Notes: generated by a model from the letters alone, not told the origin. Numbered from the stretch's first letter, positions 1 through 9,735 are shown. The stretch is 64,000 bases of DNA from an uncultured Pseudoteredinibacter sp. (GCF_947500695.1 NZ_CANMSS010000002.1:372001-436000), one strand, 5' to 3'. Program-made: numbers and translations.

Positions 1-1
1 G

Positions 2-2062
2 TCTGTACAAGATATAGGCGTAACTGTCAGTGCCTTTAATGGTGAACAGGTGAAAGATATGAACCTGAACTCACCAAAAGACCTTGCTTCTTTCACACCT
101 GGCCTCAGTACGGCCAATGCAACTTCAGGCGGCACGCCTATTTTTGCGATCCGCGGTATCGGTTTGGATGATTTTAATATCAACAATAATAGCGGTGTTG
201 GGGTATATACCGATGAGGTTTTTGCCAGCTCTCCCGCATTGCTTAGCGGGCAGCTTTTCGATATTGAACGAGTAGAAGTTCTAAAAGGGCCACAGGGCAC
301 CTTGTATGGTAAGAACACCACAGGCGGTGCCATCAATTTTATTTCCAATAAACCCACTGAAGAATTTGAAGCCTCTATTCGCCTGGGTTATGGCAATTGG
401 CGCACCTCAAGCGCAGGCGGTTTCGTTAGCGGATCTTTGAGTGATGATGTCCGAGCTCGTGTAGCCTTTGACTATGAAAAGTCCGACCAAGGTTGGCAAC
501 AAGATATCGATACCGGACGGGAATTTGGCTTGGTCGATCGATTTGCAATGCGTAGCTTGTTTGCATTCGACATGAGTGAACGCCTATCAGGCCTGCTTAA
601 TATTCATTACTCAAAAGACGACTCCACACCTGAGTCACCACAAAGCACAGGCGGGCCGTTTGCCCCGTCCGGTTTTGATATTGCTACAGGCAGCGAAGCT
701 GCTGATAAAGTTCGAGTCGGTGATTTAAATGTAATGCGCGATGAGCAAGGTGTTGGCACATCGTTGAACCTGCAGTACGAGTTCGACAGTATGACTCTGA
801 CTTCAATAACCGCCTGGGACGACTATGAGCGCAAGGTCGTTGATAATCTCGATGGCGACCCCTTTCCCACTTTTGATTTCTTTCAAGACAGTGAAGTCAG
901 TCAGTATTCACAGGAGTTTCGTTTAAGCTCAGATGCGCATGATAACTTCAGCTGGGTTGCCGGCATCAGTTTTTCCAATGATGAAATCTCCGTGAGGGAT
1001 ATAAGTGACTCGGCAGTACCCTTTGGAGTATTTCCTGCGCGCTCTCAGGCTGCTGCGGATTATGTTCAAGAAACAGATTCTCTTGGTGCTTTTATTCACA
1101 CTGAGACCGATTTGAGCGATCAACTCCATCTTTCTGTAGGCTTACGATACTCCCGCGACGAGCGTAGCTTTAACGGCAATACCATCGATGTAGATGGTAA
1201 TGTTATTTTCACCGAAGTTGGCGCTGAGATCGCATCGCTCAACGACAGTCGTACCGAAACCGACGTTTCTTATCGAGTTGGCTTGGACTATGACTTAAAT
1301 GACAACACTTTGCTTTATATCAATGTCGCTACTGGTTATAAAACGGGCGTATTCTACGGAAGCCCTGCTCTAGCCGCCGAAGTTTGGGGTTACACTGAGC
1401 CAGAAGAAGTATTTTCTTACGAACTTGGCTTTAAGGCCGATTTACTGGATCAAACCCTACGTTTAAATGGTGCTTACTTTCATTACGACTATGATAATCG
1501 CCAATCTTTGTTGCTTGGTGCCACAGCAGACAATATCTTCATTGTTACCCTAGATAATATTCCAGAGTCCGAGATTGATGGAGCGGAGATCGAATTAGAG
1601 TGGTTACCACTTGAAGGCCTAGATATTCGCGCAGGGATATCCTATTTAGATGCTGAGGTGACCGTAGCGCCAACTAGCCTACGTGGTTTAACTTTGTTTA
1701 CTCCGGTTACCCCGGGTACAACTTTGGCACAGGCGCCTCAGTGGAGTTACAACCTTGCCATGGCTTATCGCTGGCAGCTAAGTGATGATCTCTATGCTCG
1801 AGCCTTTACCAGCTTCAGCCGAGTGGAAGAGCAGGCCGCAGCCTTAGCCGATCCAAGTGGCATATATGGACCTATAAATAATAGCTCAGCTCGTCTCAGC
1901 ATTGGCGACAGTGCGGAAAATTGGGAAGTATCGCTATGGGGTAAAAATCTTGCTGATAGTCGCGATGTAATCTATTCCGCGGCTAACTTTTATGCAGGTG
2001 CTCAATTTTATCGCCAACAACCACGCAGCTATGGGATCGAAGTGAGCTTTAACTTCCACTAA
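2..2062 (+). CDS. TonB-dependent outer-membrane receptor (5' truncated)
   Basis: The reading frame is open from base 2, so the gene runs off the left edge; the GTG at 50 is internal, because the preceding residues (SVQDIGVTVSAF) are standard plug-domain sequence. The plug continues with the motif VEVLKGPQGTLYGKNTTGGAIN, followed by a beta-barrel rich in alternating aromatic strands and ending in SFNFH, close to the aromatic C-terminus of outer-membrane barrels. The type resembles the iron-complex/catabolite receptors (FecA/CirA-like) that are abundant in marine gammaproteobacteria. The signal peptide and TonB box are missing because of the window edge. It lies 111 bp before a racemase-like gene on the same strand and faces a hydantoinase operon, so uptake of a related substrate is a reasonable inference; the ligand cannot be read from the sequence. 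Confidence 0.93.
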   Translation, partial: SVQDIGVTVSAFNGEQVKDMNLNSPKDLASFTPGLSTANATSGGTPIFAIRGIGLDDFNINNNSGVGVYTDEVFASSPALLSGQLFDIERVEVLKGPQGTLYGKNTTGGAINFISNKPTEEFEASIRLGYGNWRTSSAGGFVSGSLSDDVRARVAFDYEKSDQGWQQDIDTGREFGLVDRFAMRSLFAFDMSERLSGLLNIHYSKDDSTPESPQSTGGPFAPSGFDIATGSEAADKVRVGDLNVMRDEQGVGTSLNLQYEFDSMTLTSITAWDDYERKVVDNLDGDPFPTFDFFQDSEVSQYSQEFRLSSDAHDNFSWVAGISFSNDEISVRDISDSAVPFGVFPARSQAAADYVQETDSLGAFIHTETDLSDQLHLSVGLRYSRDERSFNGNTIDVDGNVIFTEVGAEIASLNDSRTETDVSYRVGLDYDLNDNTLLYINVATGYKTGVFYGSPALAAEVWGYTEPEEVFSYELGFKADLLDQTLRLNGAYFHYDYDNRQSLLLGATADNIFIVTLDNIPESEIDGAEIELEWLPLEGLDIRAGISYLDAEVTVAPTSLRGLTLFTPVTPGTTLAQAPQWSYNLAMAYRWQLSDDLYARAFTSFSRVEEQAAALADPSGIYGPINNSSARLSIGDSAENWEVSLWGKNLADSRDVIYSAANFYAGAQFYRQQPRSYGIEVSFNFH

Positions 2063-2115
2063 GGCTGACCTATGCAGCCTTAGGTAGGCGTTGTAAAAAT
2101 CTGCAAACCCTCTTG

Positions 2116-2141
2116 AAGCCGCACTACCTGCGGCTTTTTTT
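2116..2141 (+). terminator. Rho-independent terminator after the TonB receptor
   Basis: A 7-bp GC-rich stem (AAGCCGC / GCGGCTT) with a 7-base loop is followed by a T run on the plus strand. A second small hairpin (AAGGCTG/CAGCCTT, 2061-2081) starts at the receptor stop codon. The next gene probably has its own promoter or depends on read-through. Confidence 0.8.
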
Positions 2142-2173
2142 GTAAGGCAATAAATATTCAATAGGATAAAACC

Positions 2174-2992
2174 GTGTCAGAGACTTCAACAAAACTCAAG
2201 CAAGGGTCAAAAATCAGATTGTGTTATATCGATCCGGTAAGCAGCACAGAATTTCTGCCAGTACTCTGCGAAGAGTTTAAGTGCATGAAGGACTCGGCTT
2301 GTGAGATTGATGTCATATCGCTGCGCCAGGGCCTACCATGGGATAATTTGGAATATCATAGCTATGAAGCCTTAGTAGCAGCTGATCTGATCAAGGCTGT
2401 CTATTGGGCCGAACAAGAGGCTTACGATGCTGCGATTATCGGTTGCTTTTACGATCCATTTTTGCATGCCGCTCGGGAAGTTTGTCAATCAATGGTGCTT
2501 ACCGCTCCTTGTCAAAGTTCATTGCTGTGCGCAAGCCAGATTTCCAACAAGTGCAGTATTATTATTGGTCGAGATAAATGGCGCCATTGCATTTCAGATA
2601 ATATTCAACGTTACGGTTACAACCATTTTGTCGCCTCCTTGAAAAGCAGCAACAATAGAGTCAGCGATTACTTGACAGATCAGCCGGGCAGCTTAGAAAA
2701 CTTTATCTCACTGGCCCAACAAACCATAGAACAAGACTGCGCCGAATCCATCATCCTTGGCTGTTCTGCAAATTTAGGTATGTATAGAGAGCTGCAAAAA
2801 CACATAGCGGTCCCAGTTATTGATCCAGCACTGGCTGCGCTTAGCCAAGCTAAATTAGCCGCTAACAATAAGCAGCTATTTGGCTGGCATACCAGTAATA
2901 AACATAGTTTGGAAGCACCCTGGGTAGACCCAAAAGCTATGAATTATTTTGCTGATGCTGAACAGTCGGTGGGTGGCATTCTCGCGGTATAG
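2174..2992 (+). CDS. Asp/Glu/hydantoin racemase family protein
   Basis: This 272-residue protein matches the Asp/Glu/hydantoin racemase superfamily, which inverts a stereocentre with a pair of cysteines. Both expected cysteines are visible: Cys91 in IIGCFYDPFLHAARE and Cys197 in IILGCSANLGMY, each at the end of a hydrophobic strand. The start is GTG with a weak AGGA-type ribosome site. It converges on a hydantoinase HyuA/HyuB operon, which fits a role in racemising a 5-substituted hydantoin or a related cyclic amide. The C-terminal 50 residues after the second cysteine motif are longer than I expect for the family. Maleate isomerase or another superfamily member is the alternative. Confidence 0.75.
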   Translation: MSETSTKLKQGSKIRLCYIDPVSSTEFLPVLCEEFKCMKDSACEIDVISLRQGLPWDNLEYHSYEALVAADLIKAVYWAEQEAYDAAIIGCFYDPFLHAAREVCQSMVLTAPCQSSLLCASQISNKCSIIIGRDKWRHCISDNIQRYGYNHFVASLKSSNNRVSDYLTDQPGSLENFISLAQQTIEQDCAESIILGCSANLGMYRELQKHIAVPVIDPALAALSQAKLAANNKQLFGWHTSNKHSLEAPWVDPKAMNYFADAEQSVGGILAV

Positions 2993-2998
2993 GCTTAA

Positions 2999-3520
2999 TT
3001 AAATTTTTATTCGCTCTATAGACTCTATTAGAACAGGAGATTTTAGATATTCACCTTCTTCGGCCCGATCGTACAAGGCATCCAGCACATCATAGCCTGT
3101 TAATAACTGGCCAAACACAGCGAAGCCCTGGCCATCTGGCTGACGTGCGCCTCCAAAATCTAAGGCCGGTTCGTCGCGAAAACAAATAAAGAAGCTACCA
3201 TTTGCACTGCCTACCTCGTAGCGTGCCATGGACAAGCTACCACGAAAGTGAGACAAGCCACTTTTTTCGCTTGATTCATGCGGGATGCTATCCATTAGAT
3301 CTGGATGATCGATATTTAAACCACCTTGAATCGTTTCGATTTTAACGGGATCTTCAGTTTGAGGGTGGCTTTCGATAACTATACGAAAAAAATTACTGCC
3401 ATCAAAAAGCCCGGCGTCAACATAATTTAAAAAATTAGCAACCGATATAGCTGCCTTATCTGCAAATAACTCGAATACCATTTGGCCTTTCGAAGATTGT
3501 ATTGAAACCTTGGGATTCAT
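2999..3520 (-). CDS. Cyclophilin-type peptidyl-prolyl cis-trans isomerase
   Basis: A 173-residue single-domain cyclophilin. Visible motifs in order: NFLNYVDAGLFDGSNFFRIV with the catalytic-type Arg, IQGGLN, SMARYEVGSANGSFFICF, and GFAVFGQLLTGYDVLDAL. No signal peptide is evident, so it is probably cytoplasmic. Its start overlaps the stop of the MFS gene by 4 bp (ATGA), so it is translationally coupled and the last gene of the hydantoinase operon. A prolyl isomerase is an unusual passenger here; it may help fold the large hydantoinase subunits or act on a cyclic dipeptide-like substrate, but neither is shown. Confidence 0.88.
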   Translation of the reverse strand: MNPKVSIQSSKGQMVFELFADKAAISVANFLNYVDAGLFDGSNFFRIVIESHPQTEDPVKIETIQGGLNIDHPDLMDSIPHESSEKSGLSHFRGSLSMARYEVGSANGSFFICFRDEPALDFGGARQPDGQGFAVFGQLLTGYDVLDALYDRAEEGEYLKSPVLIESIERIKI

Positions 3521-4731
3521 AGATCAGCTCTTTTTTCAGAGCTGGAAGAAGTTAAGTTTCCTACAGTTTGGGATAGATTTTTAACCAAAGGATAAATACA
3601 TAACATACTAAACAGCAGCGCGGCGACTGCGATATAGATGACACTACTATTGCCATGCTCCAAAACCCACTGGGAGGCTAGCAGAGGTCCGAGAGCAAAA
3701 CCAATGTTGATTAAGGGCTGACAAGCGGTAATAAATCGCCCTGATGAATCGCCTTCTGCAACATCCGAGTAGAGCTTGGAAGCAATAATACTCCAGACAA
3801 TGCTGTAAACTATCAATGCGACCAAATAGAGGTTATCGCTGAAATTAAGTAACAGCGCTAATAAGCTGCCAACCATGAAAGCGGCAGAAATTACATAAAT
3901 ACGATAGTTTTTAGCCGATGGCCCCAAGTACACCAGCAAAAGTGCACCGGCAAGCCCTCCAATCATAGAGAGGCTTAAGGCTTCGGAAACCCATTCAAAA
4001 CTAAAACCTGCGGAGGTTCCTATGGTTGCGGCATAGGTCCAGAAAGTACCAATACTAATATAGAAAAATAACACGGCTAACAAAGATAAAAATAAGGGCT
4101 TTTTATAGATGTCGAGTACAGTTGAACAACTATTATCTGTATCGCTTTCAGCTTGCGTACTTAGCTCCTTTAAGAATCTTGATAAGGGCCTTAAACATAG
4201 CAGCGGCGCAATCAATAACAACATAAAGCTATAGATCACCGCGACAAAGCCCCAATGTTCGATAAGCCGAGGAAGTAGAAACAAACCTATAGCCTGAAGA
4301 ATCACAGCTGCAGCCGTATAAATAGCGAACCATCGATTAGTATCATGTGTTTTTGCCAAGCAGTACATGCCCAACACTACTAATAAGCCCTCCCCAAGGC
4401 CGGCTATTAGGCGGGACCAAAGCAGATCTACTATTTCCTTCGAGAATAGGCTTAGAATATTGCCAAGAACGGCCGCACATAAACCTAATAAAAGAAGGCG
4501 AGACAAATTAAATTTGTGCAGAGCAAAAGCCATGATACTTGTGGATATGGCTAAGCCTGCAGTATCTGCCGCTCCTAGCCAACCGAGCTGCTGCTCATTA
4601 AGTTTGTATTCCTGCGCTGCAGATTCTACAAATGAGGGCAACAAGAAAATAACGGAATACCCGACTAGCGCACAAATAGTTCCATTTAAACCAGGCTTTA
4701 AGTTCTCGACTCGAATTGCAGAAAAACTCAT
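3517..4731 (-). CDS. MFS transporter
   Basis: The 404-residue product has about 12 hydrophobic segments and the two-half layout of the major facilitator superfamily, with a charged cytoplasmic loop near the middle (around KELSTQAESDTDNS). It lies 15 bp downstream of hyuB and overlaps the cyclophilin gene by 4 bp, so it is part of one operon with the hydantoinase subunits. The natural reading is an inner-membrane importer for the cyclic amide or an exporter for its product. Substrate specificity cannot be deduced. Confidence 0.85.
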   Translation of the reverse strand: MSFSAIRVENLKPGLNGTICALVGYSVIFLLPSFVESAAQEYKLNEQQLGWLGAADTAGLAISTSIMAFALHKFNLSRLLLLGLCAAVLGNILSLFSKEIVDLLWSRLIAGLGEGLLVVLGMYCLAKTHDTNRWFAIYTAAAVILQAIGLFLLPRLIEHWGFVAVIYSFMLLLIAPLLCLRPLSRFLKELSTQAESDTDNSCSTVLDIYKKPLFLSLLAVLFFYISIGTFWTYAATIGTSAGFSFEWVSEALSLSMIGGLAGALLLVYLGPSAKNYRIYVISAAFMVGSLLALLLNFSDNLYLVALIVYSIVWSIIASKLYSDVAEGDSSGRFITACQPLINIGFALGPLLASQWVLEHGNSSVIYIAVAALLFSMLCIYPLVKNLSQTVGNLTSSSSEKRADL

Positions 4732-4746
4732 AGAATATTCTCAACG

Positions 4747-6432
4747 CTAAGCTATTGTATGGTTGTAAGCCTGTTCAGCATGCTCTTGGCTGATGTAACC
4801 ATTTTTTATATCGCCCAATAGCGAATCCCTACAACGGTTTTTCGGATCGCCCCAGCCGCCACCTGTGCCAGTGATTAATCTTATAAGATCACCTTCGGAC
4901 AACTCGAAACGACTGGTTCTTGCGAAGCAGCCTTTTAGGTTTCCACTTGAATCGTAGACTTCAATTCGATTACAAGAACCATCTCTACCACCATCAATAC
5001 CCCATGGGGCCGTTTCGGCACGACCAAAGAAGCTAGAAATATCAGCCGGTGCTGCTAGAACTCGATATTCGTGCACAACACCTAAGCCACCTCGATATTC
5101 TCCTGCTCCTGCCGCCGAATCCGTATCAAAGCTATAACGTTCAACACGGATGCCATAACGGGCTTCGAGAATTTCTACCGGTATATTACTAGTCTCGCCA
5201 TTGCCAACACAAAACTGACCGGACTCTCCATGTTTGTCCACGCCAGCACCCCAACCGCCAACCAAAGGCTCAACCAATAGATAGTTTTCATCGCTACTAG
5301 GCAGGCGGCCAGATAGATTAATTGTGCATACCGAACCAAATTGTCCAGCGGTAACTACCCCCGGCAAAACTGATGCAAGCGCTCTGCGCGCAACATCTGC
5401 TGCGCAAACCATAGCTTCAAAATAAGAAGAAACTGGAGCAGGGCGCTTCGCCGTAAGCAATGTTCCTTCTGGGCAAATAACTTTTAAACGACGAAAGCAG
5501 CCTTCTGTGGCGGGAACATCGGGCTGTACCACCCCCATAAATACTTCTCTAGCCGCTGAGATCAAAACACCCATAGAGCAATTAATTGGCCCCGGTGCTT
5601 GCGCATCAGTTCCGCTGTAATCCAGTATAAATTCATTATCACTGATGGTAACTTTTACTTTGACTTTAAAAGGGCCATTGCCAACACCATCTTCATCGAT
5701 AACATCTTTTGCACACCAACTACCTTTGGGTAGCGCTTTAAAGCGCTCGCACACCATTCGGTCGCCATGATCCAATAAGCTATCGATGGCTTGCAAGGTA
5801 ATATCTTGACCATACTTCTCAACAACCGAAAGAAATCGCTGTTCACCTACCTGCAATGAAGCTGCACAGGCATGCAAATCACCAAGAGTCATATCGGGCA
5901 AGCGGACATTCGCTTCTATTAAATCCAGTAGCGCTTGATTAGCAACCCCCCGATCAAAAACTTTAATACCCGGAAACTGCAGACCTTCTTGATAAACCTC
6001 ACTGGCATCGGCGCTATAACTGCCTGGGTCCTTGCCGCCAATTTCAGTCCAGTGGGCTTTGTTGGCCGTCCAAGCTAGTAGCCGCTGCTTGTAAAACACT
6101 GGTCGAATCATACAGACATCCGATAAATGTGTTCCACCACCGGCATAAGGGTCATTTAAAATAAATACATCGCCAGGATAAATTTCATCATTGGAAAACT
6201 TTGCCAACAGTGTTTGTACACCCCCATCCAAAGTCCCAATAAAACCTGGAATACCATTACCTTGGGCAATCAAACGGCCCCTAGCATCAGTAATGCCAAT
6301 ACCATAATCTAGTGATTCGTAGATAATTGGGCTTTTACTGCTTCGTTTTAGCGCGAGGAACATTTCCTCACCGATGGCGACAAGAGCATTTTTAATCACC
6401 TCTATTGTAAATATATCCATCGCTTGATTCAC
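4747..6432 (-). CDS. hyuB: Hydantoinase B/oxoprolinase-type subunit (HyuB)
   Basis: 561 residues of the HyuB family (N-methylhydantoinase beta, 5-oxoprolinase, acetone carboxylase alpha relatives). Recognisable stretches are DPYAGGGTHLSDVCMIRPVF near residue 93, NCSMGVLISAAREVF, and the C-terminal TGTGGGWGDP. The start is the GTG overlapping the HyuA stop (GTGA), preceded by a strong GGAGG site six bases upstream; the ATG four codons in has no comparable site. With HyuA it should form an ATP-dependent cyclic amidohydrolase or carboxylase in the cytoplasm. Hydantoin, oxoproline and ketone carboxylation cannot be told apart by reading. Confidence 0.9.
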   Translation of the reverse strand: MNQAMDIFTIEVIKNALVAIGEEMFLALKRSSKSPIIYESLDYGIGITDARGRLIAQGNGIPGFIGTLDGGVQTLLAKFSNDEIYPGDVFILNDPYAGGGTHLSDVCMIRPVFYKQRLLAWTANKAHWTEIGGKDPGSYSADASEVYQEGLQFPGIKVFDRGVANQALLDLIEANVRLPDMTLGDLHACAASLQVGEQRFLSVVEKYGQDITLQAIDSLLDHGDRMVCERFKALPKGSWCAKDVIDEDGVGNGPFKVKVKVTISDNEFILDYSGTDAQAPGPINCSMGVLISAAREVFMGVVQPDVPATEGCFRRLKVICPEGTLLTAKRPAPVSSYFEAMVCAADVARRALASVLPGVVTAGQFGSVCTINLSGRLPSSDENYLLVEPLVGGWGAGVDKHGESGQFCVGNGETSNIPVEILEARYGIRVERYSFDTDSAAGAGEYRGGLGVVHEYRVLAAPADISSFFGRAETAPWGIDGGRDGSCNRIEVYDSSGNLKGCFARTSRFELSEGDLIRLITGTGGGWGDPKNRCRDSLLGDIKNGYISQEHAEQAYNHTIA

Positions 6433-8489
6433 GCTCTGCCCTCCAAGTAAATATGCAATCCGCCAAAACCGTCGACCTCAACTCGAGCTCCAGGCTCAAC
6501 AACTGTCGTTGTAGTACTCTCTTCAATAATGGCAGGCCCCTCAAAGCTCATACCATGACAAAGCTTTTCACGTTGATAAACGAATGCTTGATGAACCCCT
6601 AGATCGTCATAGTCAACTGCGCGATCTTCAATCAATGCTGCGCTCGCATCAGCGCCCACCTTGTTTTGCCCTTTTAAATTGGCTTTGTCTAAAACGGCAT
6701 AGCTGACCAAATGGAAATTAACAATTTCGATATCTGAGTCAGGTAATTGAAAGCTATATTCCTGCTCATGAGCTTTATGGAATTGTGCAGATATACTAGC
6801 GATCGATTCTTTTGGCTCTTGATTCAAACTGTCCACTTTGACTTTTACGGTGTGTTCCTGGCCTTGGTAACGGGCATCGATAAATAATTCGTGGAATAAC
6901 TTATCAGTGCTGAAGCCATCATTCTGATAATCTGACTCAGCTTTGTTTATCTGTTGTGCAAAGGCTTGTTGAATATCATCGAGCGCATCTACCTTCAGTT
7001 CTAATCGCTGAGTGCGAATATAATCACGACGCAAGTCGATCATTAACATCCCAAATGCCGAAAAGACCCCCGCCATAGGGGGAATAATCAACTTTCGAGC
7101 GTTGAGCTCACGAGCCAACGCACAAGCATGCATCGCACCACCACCACCGAAAGCCATCAAGGCGAAGTCTCTAGGATCATAGCCGCGATTAACTGAAATC
7201 AGTTTTAGAGCATTTACCATATTGGCATTGGCGATACGAATAACACCATGCGCAACATCGATAGCTTTTACGCCTAAGGGCTCGGCTAATGCTTGAAATG
7301 CGGCTTCGACCCCTTGCATATCAGGTTTAATCTCGCCGCCAGCAAAATTTTCAGGATTAATCTTGCCAGTGAAAAGATTGGCATCCGTGGTGGTCGCCTG
7401 CTTACCACCACGACCATAGGCGACAGGTCCAGGGGTAGAGCCTGCACTCTCAGGGCCAACCCGCAGTGAGCCCGCGGCATCAAGATGAGCAATGCTGCCA
7501 CCACCGTTACCAATTTCTACAATATCAATTACCGGTGTTTTAATGGGGTAACCCGCGGTACTAGCTGTTTTTTCGATAATATATTCTGTAGTAATACGGG
7601 TTCGGCCATTGTGAACTAAGGAGCACTTAGCTGTCGTGCCGCCGATATCCAAGGCCATAATATTGGCTTCATTGATTAACTGGCCGTAGGCAACTGCGCC
7701 TAACATTCCTCCAACCGGCCCCGATTCTACGAGGCTAATCGGATTATTTTTAGCCGCCTGTAGTGTCGCAATGCCGCCGTTTGATTGCATGATAAATGGA
7801 TCACTCGCTAGTCCTTTTGCCGACAGTTGGGTTTTTAGAGTATCCAGATAGTTTTGCGCAGGAGGTAAAACATAAGCCGATAACACCGTAGTGCTACTGC
7901 GCTCATACTCTCGCCACTCTGAACATATTTCGTGGGAGCAAATCACTTTGACGGTAGGCCATTTATCGCGCAGATAATTGGCTGCTAATTGCTCATGCTG
8001 TGGGTTTAAATATGCGTGGAGGAAGCACAGAGCTATCGCCTCAACCCCTTCTTGCTGAAAATCTCCGACAATATCATCCAGCTGCTCTAAACGCGGCGGC
8101 TGCAATACTTGCCCTTGATAATCTACTCGCTCAGATAGCTCACGACGCAAATAACGCGGCACAAAAGGTTCCGGTTTGCGATAGTAGTTATTGAATATAT
8201 CCGGCGTATTACCACGGGCAATTTCTAAAACATCACGAAAACCTGAAGTAGTAATAAGAGCAGTTTTCACGCCCTTCCGTTCTGTTAGGGCGTTAATAAC
8301 AACAGTAGTGCCATGAGCAAAGAAGCTCACATCGGCCAAATTGAGTTTGGCCTTGGCCGCAGCATTAATAACCCCTTGATCAAAGTTGGGGTATACCGTA
8401 TCGCTCTTTACCGCATGGATTTCACCTTCACTGATATACACCAAATCGGTGAATGTGCCCCCAACATCTGTTGCTACACGTAGCTTCAT
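6429..8489 (-). CDS. hyuA: Hydantoinase A/oxoprolinase-type subunit (HyuA)
   Basis: 686 residues, the usual length for HyuA. It opens with the ATP-binding motif DVGGTFTDLV (residues 8-17), has a second phosphate-binding motif ALDIGGTTAKCSLV near residue 280 and the family motif AFGGGGAMHACALA near residue 450. This is the nucleotide-binding partner of HyuB; together they hydrolyse or carboxylate a cyclic amide or ketone with ATP. It is the first gene of the four-gene minus-strand operon and has a good AAGG ribosome site. The 206-bp gap to the divergent Lrp-type gene should hold both promoters, so Lrp-type control is likely. Nearby racemase and MFS genes favour hydantoin-type chemistry over acetone carboxylation (no gamma subunit is present). 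Confidence 0.92.
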   Translation of the reverse strand: MKLRVATDVGGTFTDLVYISEGEIHAVKSDTVYPNFDQGVINAAAKAKLNLADVSFFAHGTTVVINALTERKGVKTALITTSGFRDVLEIARGNTPDIFNNYYRKPEPFVPRYLRRELSERVDYQGQVLQPPRLEQLDDIVGDFQQEGVEAIALCFLHAYLNPQHEQLAANYLRDKWPTVKVICSHEICSEWREYERSSTTVLSAYVLPPAQNYLDTLKTQLSAKGLASDPFIMQSNGGIATLQAAKNNPISLVESGPVGGMLGAVAYGQLINEANIMALDIGGTTAKCSLVHNGRTRITTEYIIEKTASTAGYPIKTPVIDIVEIGNGGGSIAHLDAAGSLRVGPESAGSTPGPVAYGRGGKQATTTDANLFTGKINPENFAGGEIKPDMQGVEAAFQALAEPLGVKAIDVAHGVIRIANANMVNALKLISVNRGYDPRDFALMAFGGGGAMHACALARELNARKLIIPPMAGVFSAFGMLMIDLRRDYIRTQRLELKVDALDDIQQAFAQQINKAESDYQNDGFSTDKLFHELFIDARYQGQEHTVKVKVDSLNQEPKESIASISAQFHKAHEQEYSFQLPDSDIEIVNFHLVSYAVLDKANLKGQNKVGADASAALIEDRAVDYDDLGVHQAFVYQREKLCHGMSFEGPAIIEESTTTTVVEPGARVEVDGFGGLHIYLEGRA

Positions 8490-8640
8490 CGCTTACCTTC
8501 TCATCATACCTAAGCTAACTAATCGATAGTCATACGGTATCAAGATAGCGCTGCATATGATTTTGTTAGCACAGCACTAAGCGGCAGGATATTTTTTATC
8601 AATCCTCGCTACCAAAGCCTATTCTGCATATCGCCAAGAG

Positions 8641-8670
8641 TTGACCCCTAAGGGAAAAGCCCGCTAGTCT
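8641..8670 (+). promoter_or_regulatory. Possible promoter of the Lrp-type gene
   Basis: TTGACC and TAGTCT are separated by 18 bp, ending about 27 bp before the Lrp-type start. The -10 box is weak. The rest of the 8490-8696 divergent intergenic region is AT-rich with no clear dyad that I could identify as an operator. Confidence 0.3.
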
Positions 8671-8696
8671 AAGCCTGTAGCAATGAGGGCAAAGCC

Positions 8697-9206
8697 ATGA
8701 AACGCAGTATCAAACTCGATCGTTTAAATCGACGAATCCTGACCTTTCTTCAGAATAATGCGCGCATCAGCAATATCGATTTAGCTAATGATGTCGGGCT
8801 TTCGCCGAGTGCCTGCCTACAAAGAACCAAAGCCTTAGAAGAAGCCGGTTATATCCATAGCTATCTCACTGTAGTGAACCTTAATAAGATCTGTGAAAAC
8901 GTGACAGCCTATCTGGACATCACCATGAGCCATCACGAGCAGCCCACTTTAAGGCGCTTCGAGAAGGCCATGAAAGAGCACAACAATATTATTGATTGTA
9001 TGCGAATGTCAGGTGGCTCTGACTACATGGCTTTCACTGTCTGCTCTACAGTCGCCGAGCTCAATGAGCTGTGTGAAGAGCTACTTGCTCAAGATGTAGG
9101 CATTCAGCGTATCGATACGAGAATCGTAATGGATACCCCTAAATGGATGGGGGGCTACCCATTAGATGATTTGCGTTGGCGCGAAGGTGCCGAAGACGAG
9201 GATTAG
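8697..9206 (+). CDS. Lrp/AsnC family transcriptional regulator
   Basis: A 169-residue Lrp/AsnC regulator. The N-terminal winged helix-turn-helix (KLDRLNRRILTFLQNNARISNIDLANDVGLSPSACLQRTKALEEAGYI as spread over residues 6-53, with the family hallmark LSPSACLQR) is followed by a RAM ligand-binding domain containing the typical MSGGSDYMAFTVC segment. These regulators respond to amino acids or their precursors as octamers. It is divergent from hyuA with 206 bp between, so it is the likely local regulator of the hydantoinase operon. An AGGGC ribosome site precedes the ATG. Confidence 0.92.
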   Translation: MKRSIKLDRLNRRILTFLQNNARISNIDLANDVGLSPSACLQRTKALEEAGYIHSYLTVVNLNKICENVTAYLDITMSHHEQPTLRRFEKAMKEHNNIIDCMRMSGGSDYMAFTVCSTVAELNELCEELLAQDVGIQRIDTRIVMDTPKWMGGYPLDDLRWREGAEDED

Positions 9207-9661
9207 AGCCAGCGGCGTACCTTCGCTTGGTATTGTGCAAAAGCCTCGGGGAATTTCTTCTGTAGCTGCCTTTCCTCCGGGCTAATTTGATAGCGATTCA
9301 TATACCAAATGAACAATGGAACGGCCGCAATCGCGGGCAGGCTTCCTGTCAGCAGAACCGCCGCAGCGATAAACACAGTAAAGCCCAGATACATTGGGTT
9401 GCGGCTTAAGCGGAATGCCCCGCTGCAGATAAGATCGCTCGTTGCTCTTGGGTTTCGAGGATCAACGGTGGTGTTTGCGAAGTGACACTGCAATACCGCG
9501 ACTGCACAAATACCAGCCGCCATAAAGCATAATAAAGCCGCTAGGCCCGCCTGGGCTGAAAAACCAATCGATAGCATTGGCAAAAACAAATGCAGTAGAA
9601 ATACCAAGCCTATAAAAATAAACATCAACAATAGTGGCGGTATTTTTAACTCTAGTCGCAT
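9203..9661 (-). CDS. Isoprenylcysteine/phospholipid methyltransferase-like membrane protein
   Basis: 152 residues with four hydrophobic segments. The C-terminal half carries the pattern seen in the ICMT/PEMT-like family: GAFRLSRNPMYLGF, then PEERQLQKKFPEAFAQYQAKVRRW. In that family this region binds S-adenosylmethionine at the membrane face. The methyl acceptor is unknown in most bacterial members. The gene converges on the Lrp-type gene with a 4-bp overlap and has an AGGA site before its ATG. Confidence 0.75.
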   Translation of the reverse strand: MRLELKIPPLLLMFIFIGLVFLLHLFLPMLSIGFSAQAGLAALLCFMAAGICAVAVLQCHFANTTVDPRNPRATSDLICSGAFRLSRNPMYLGFTVFIAAAVLLTGSLPAIAAVPLFIWYMNRYQISPEERQLQKKFPEAFAQYQAKVRRWL

Positions 9662-9735
9662 GCAAGCTTCCTATTGATAAGGCCTTAGAATTTAAGTACT
9701 GCGTAAGTGACCTATTACTGCGTTAGACGAGGAAT

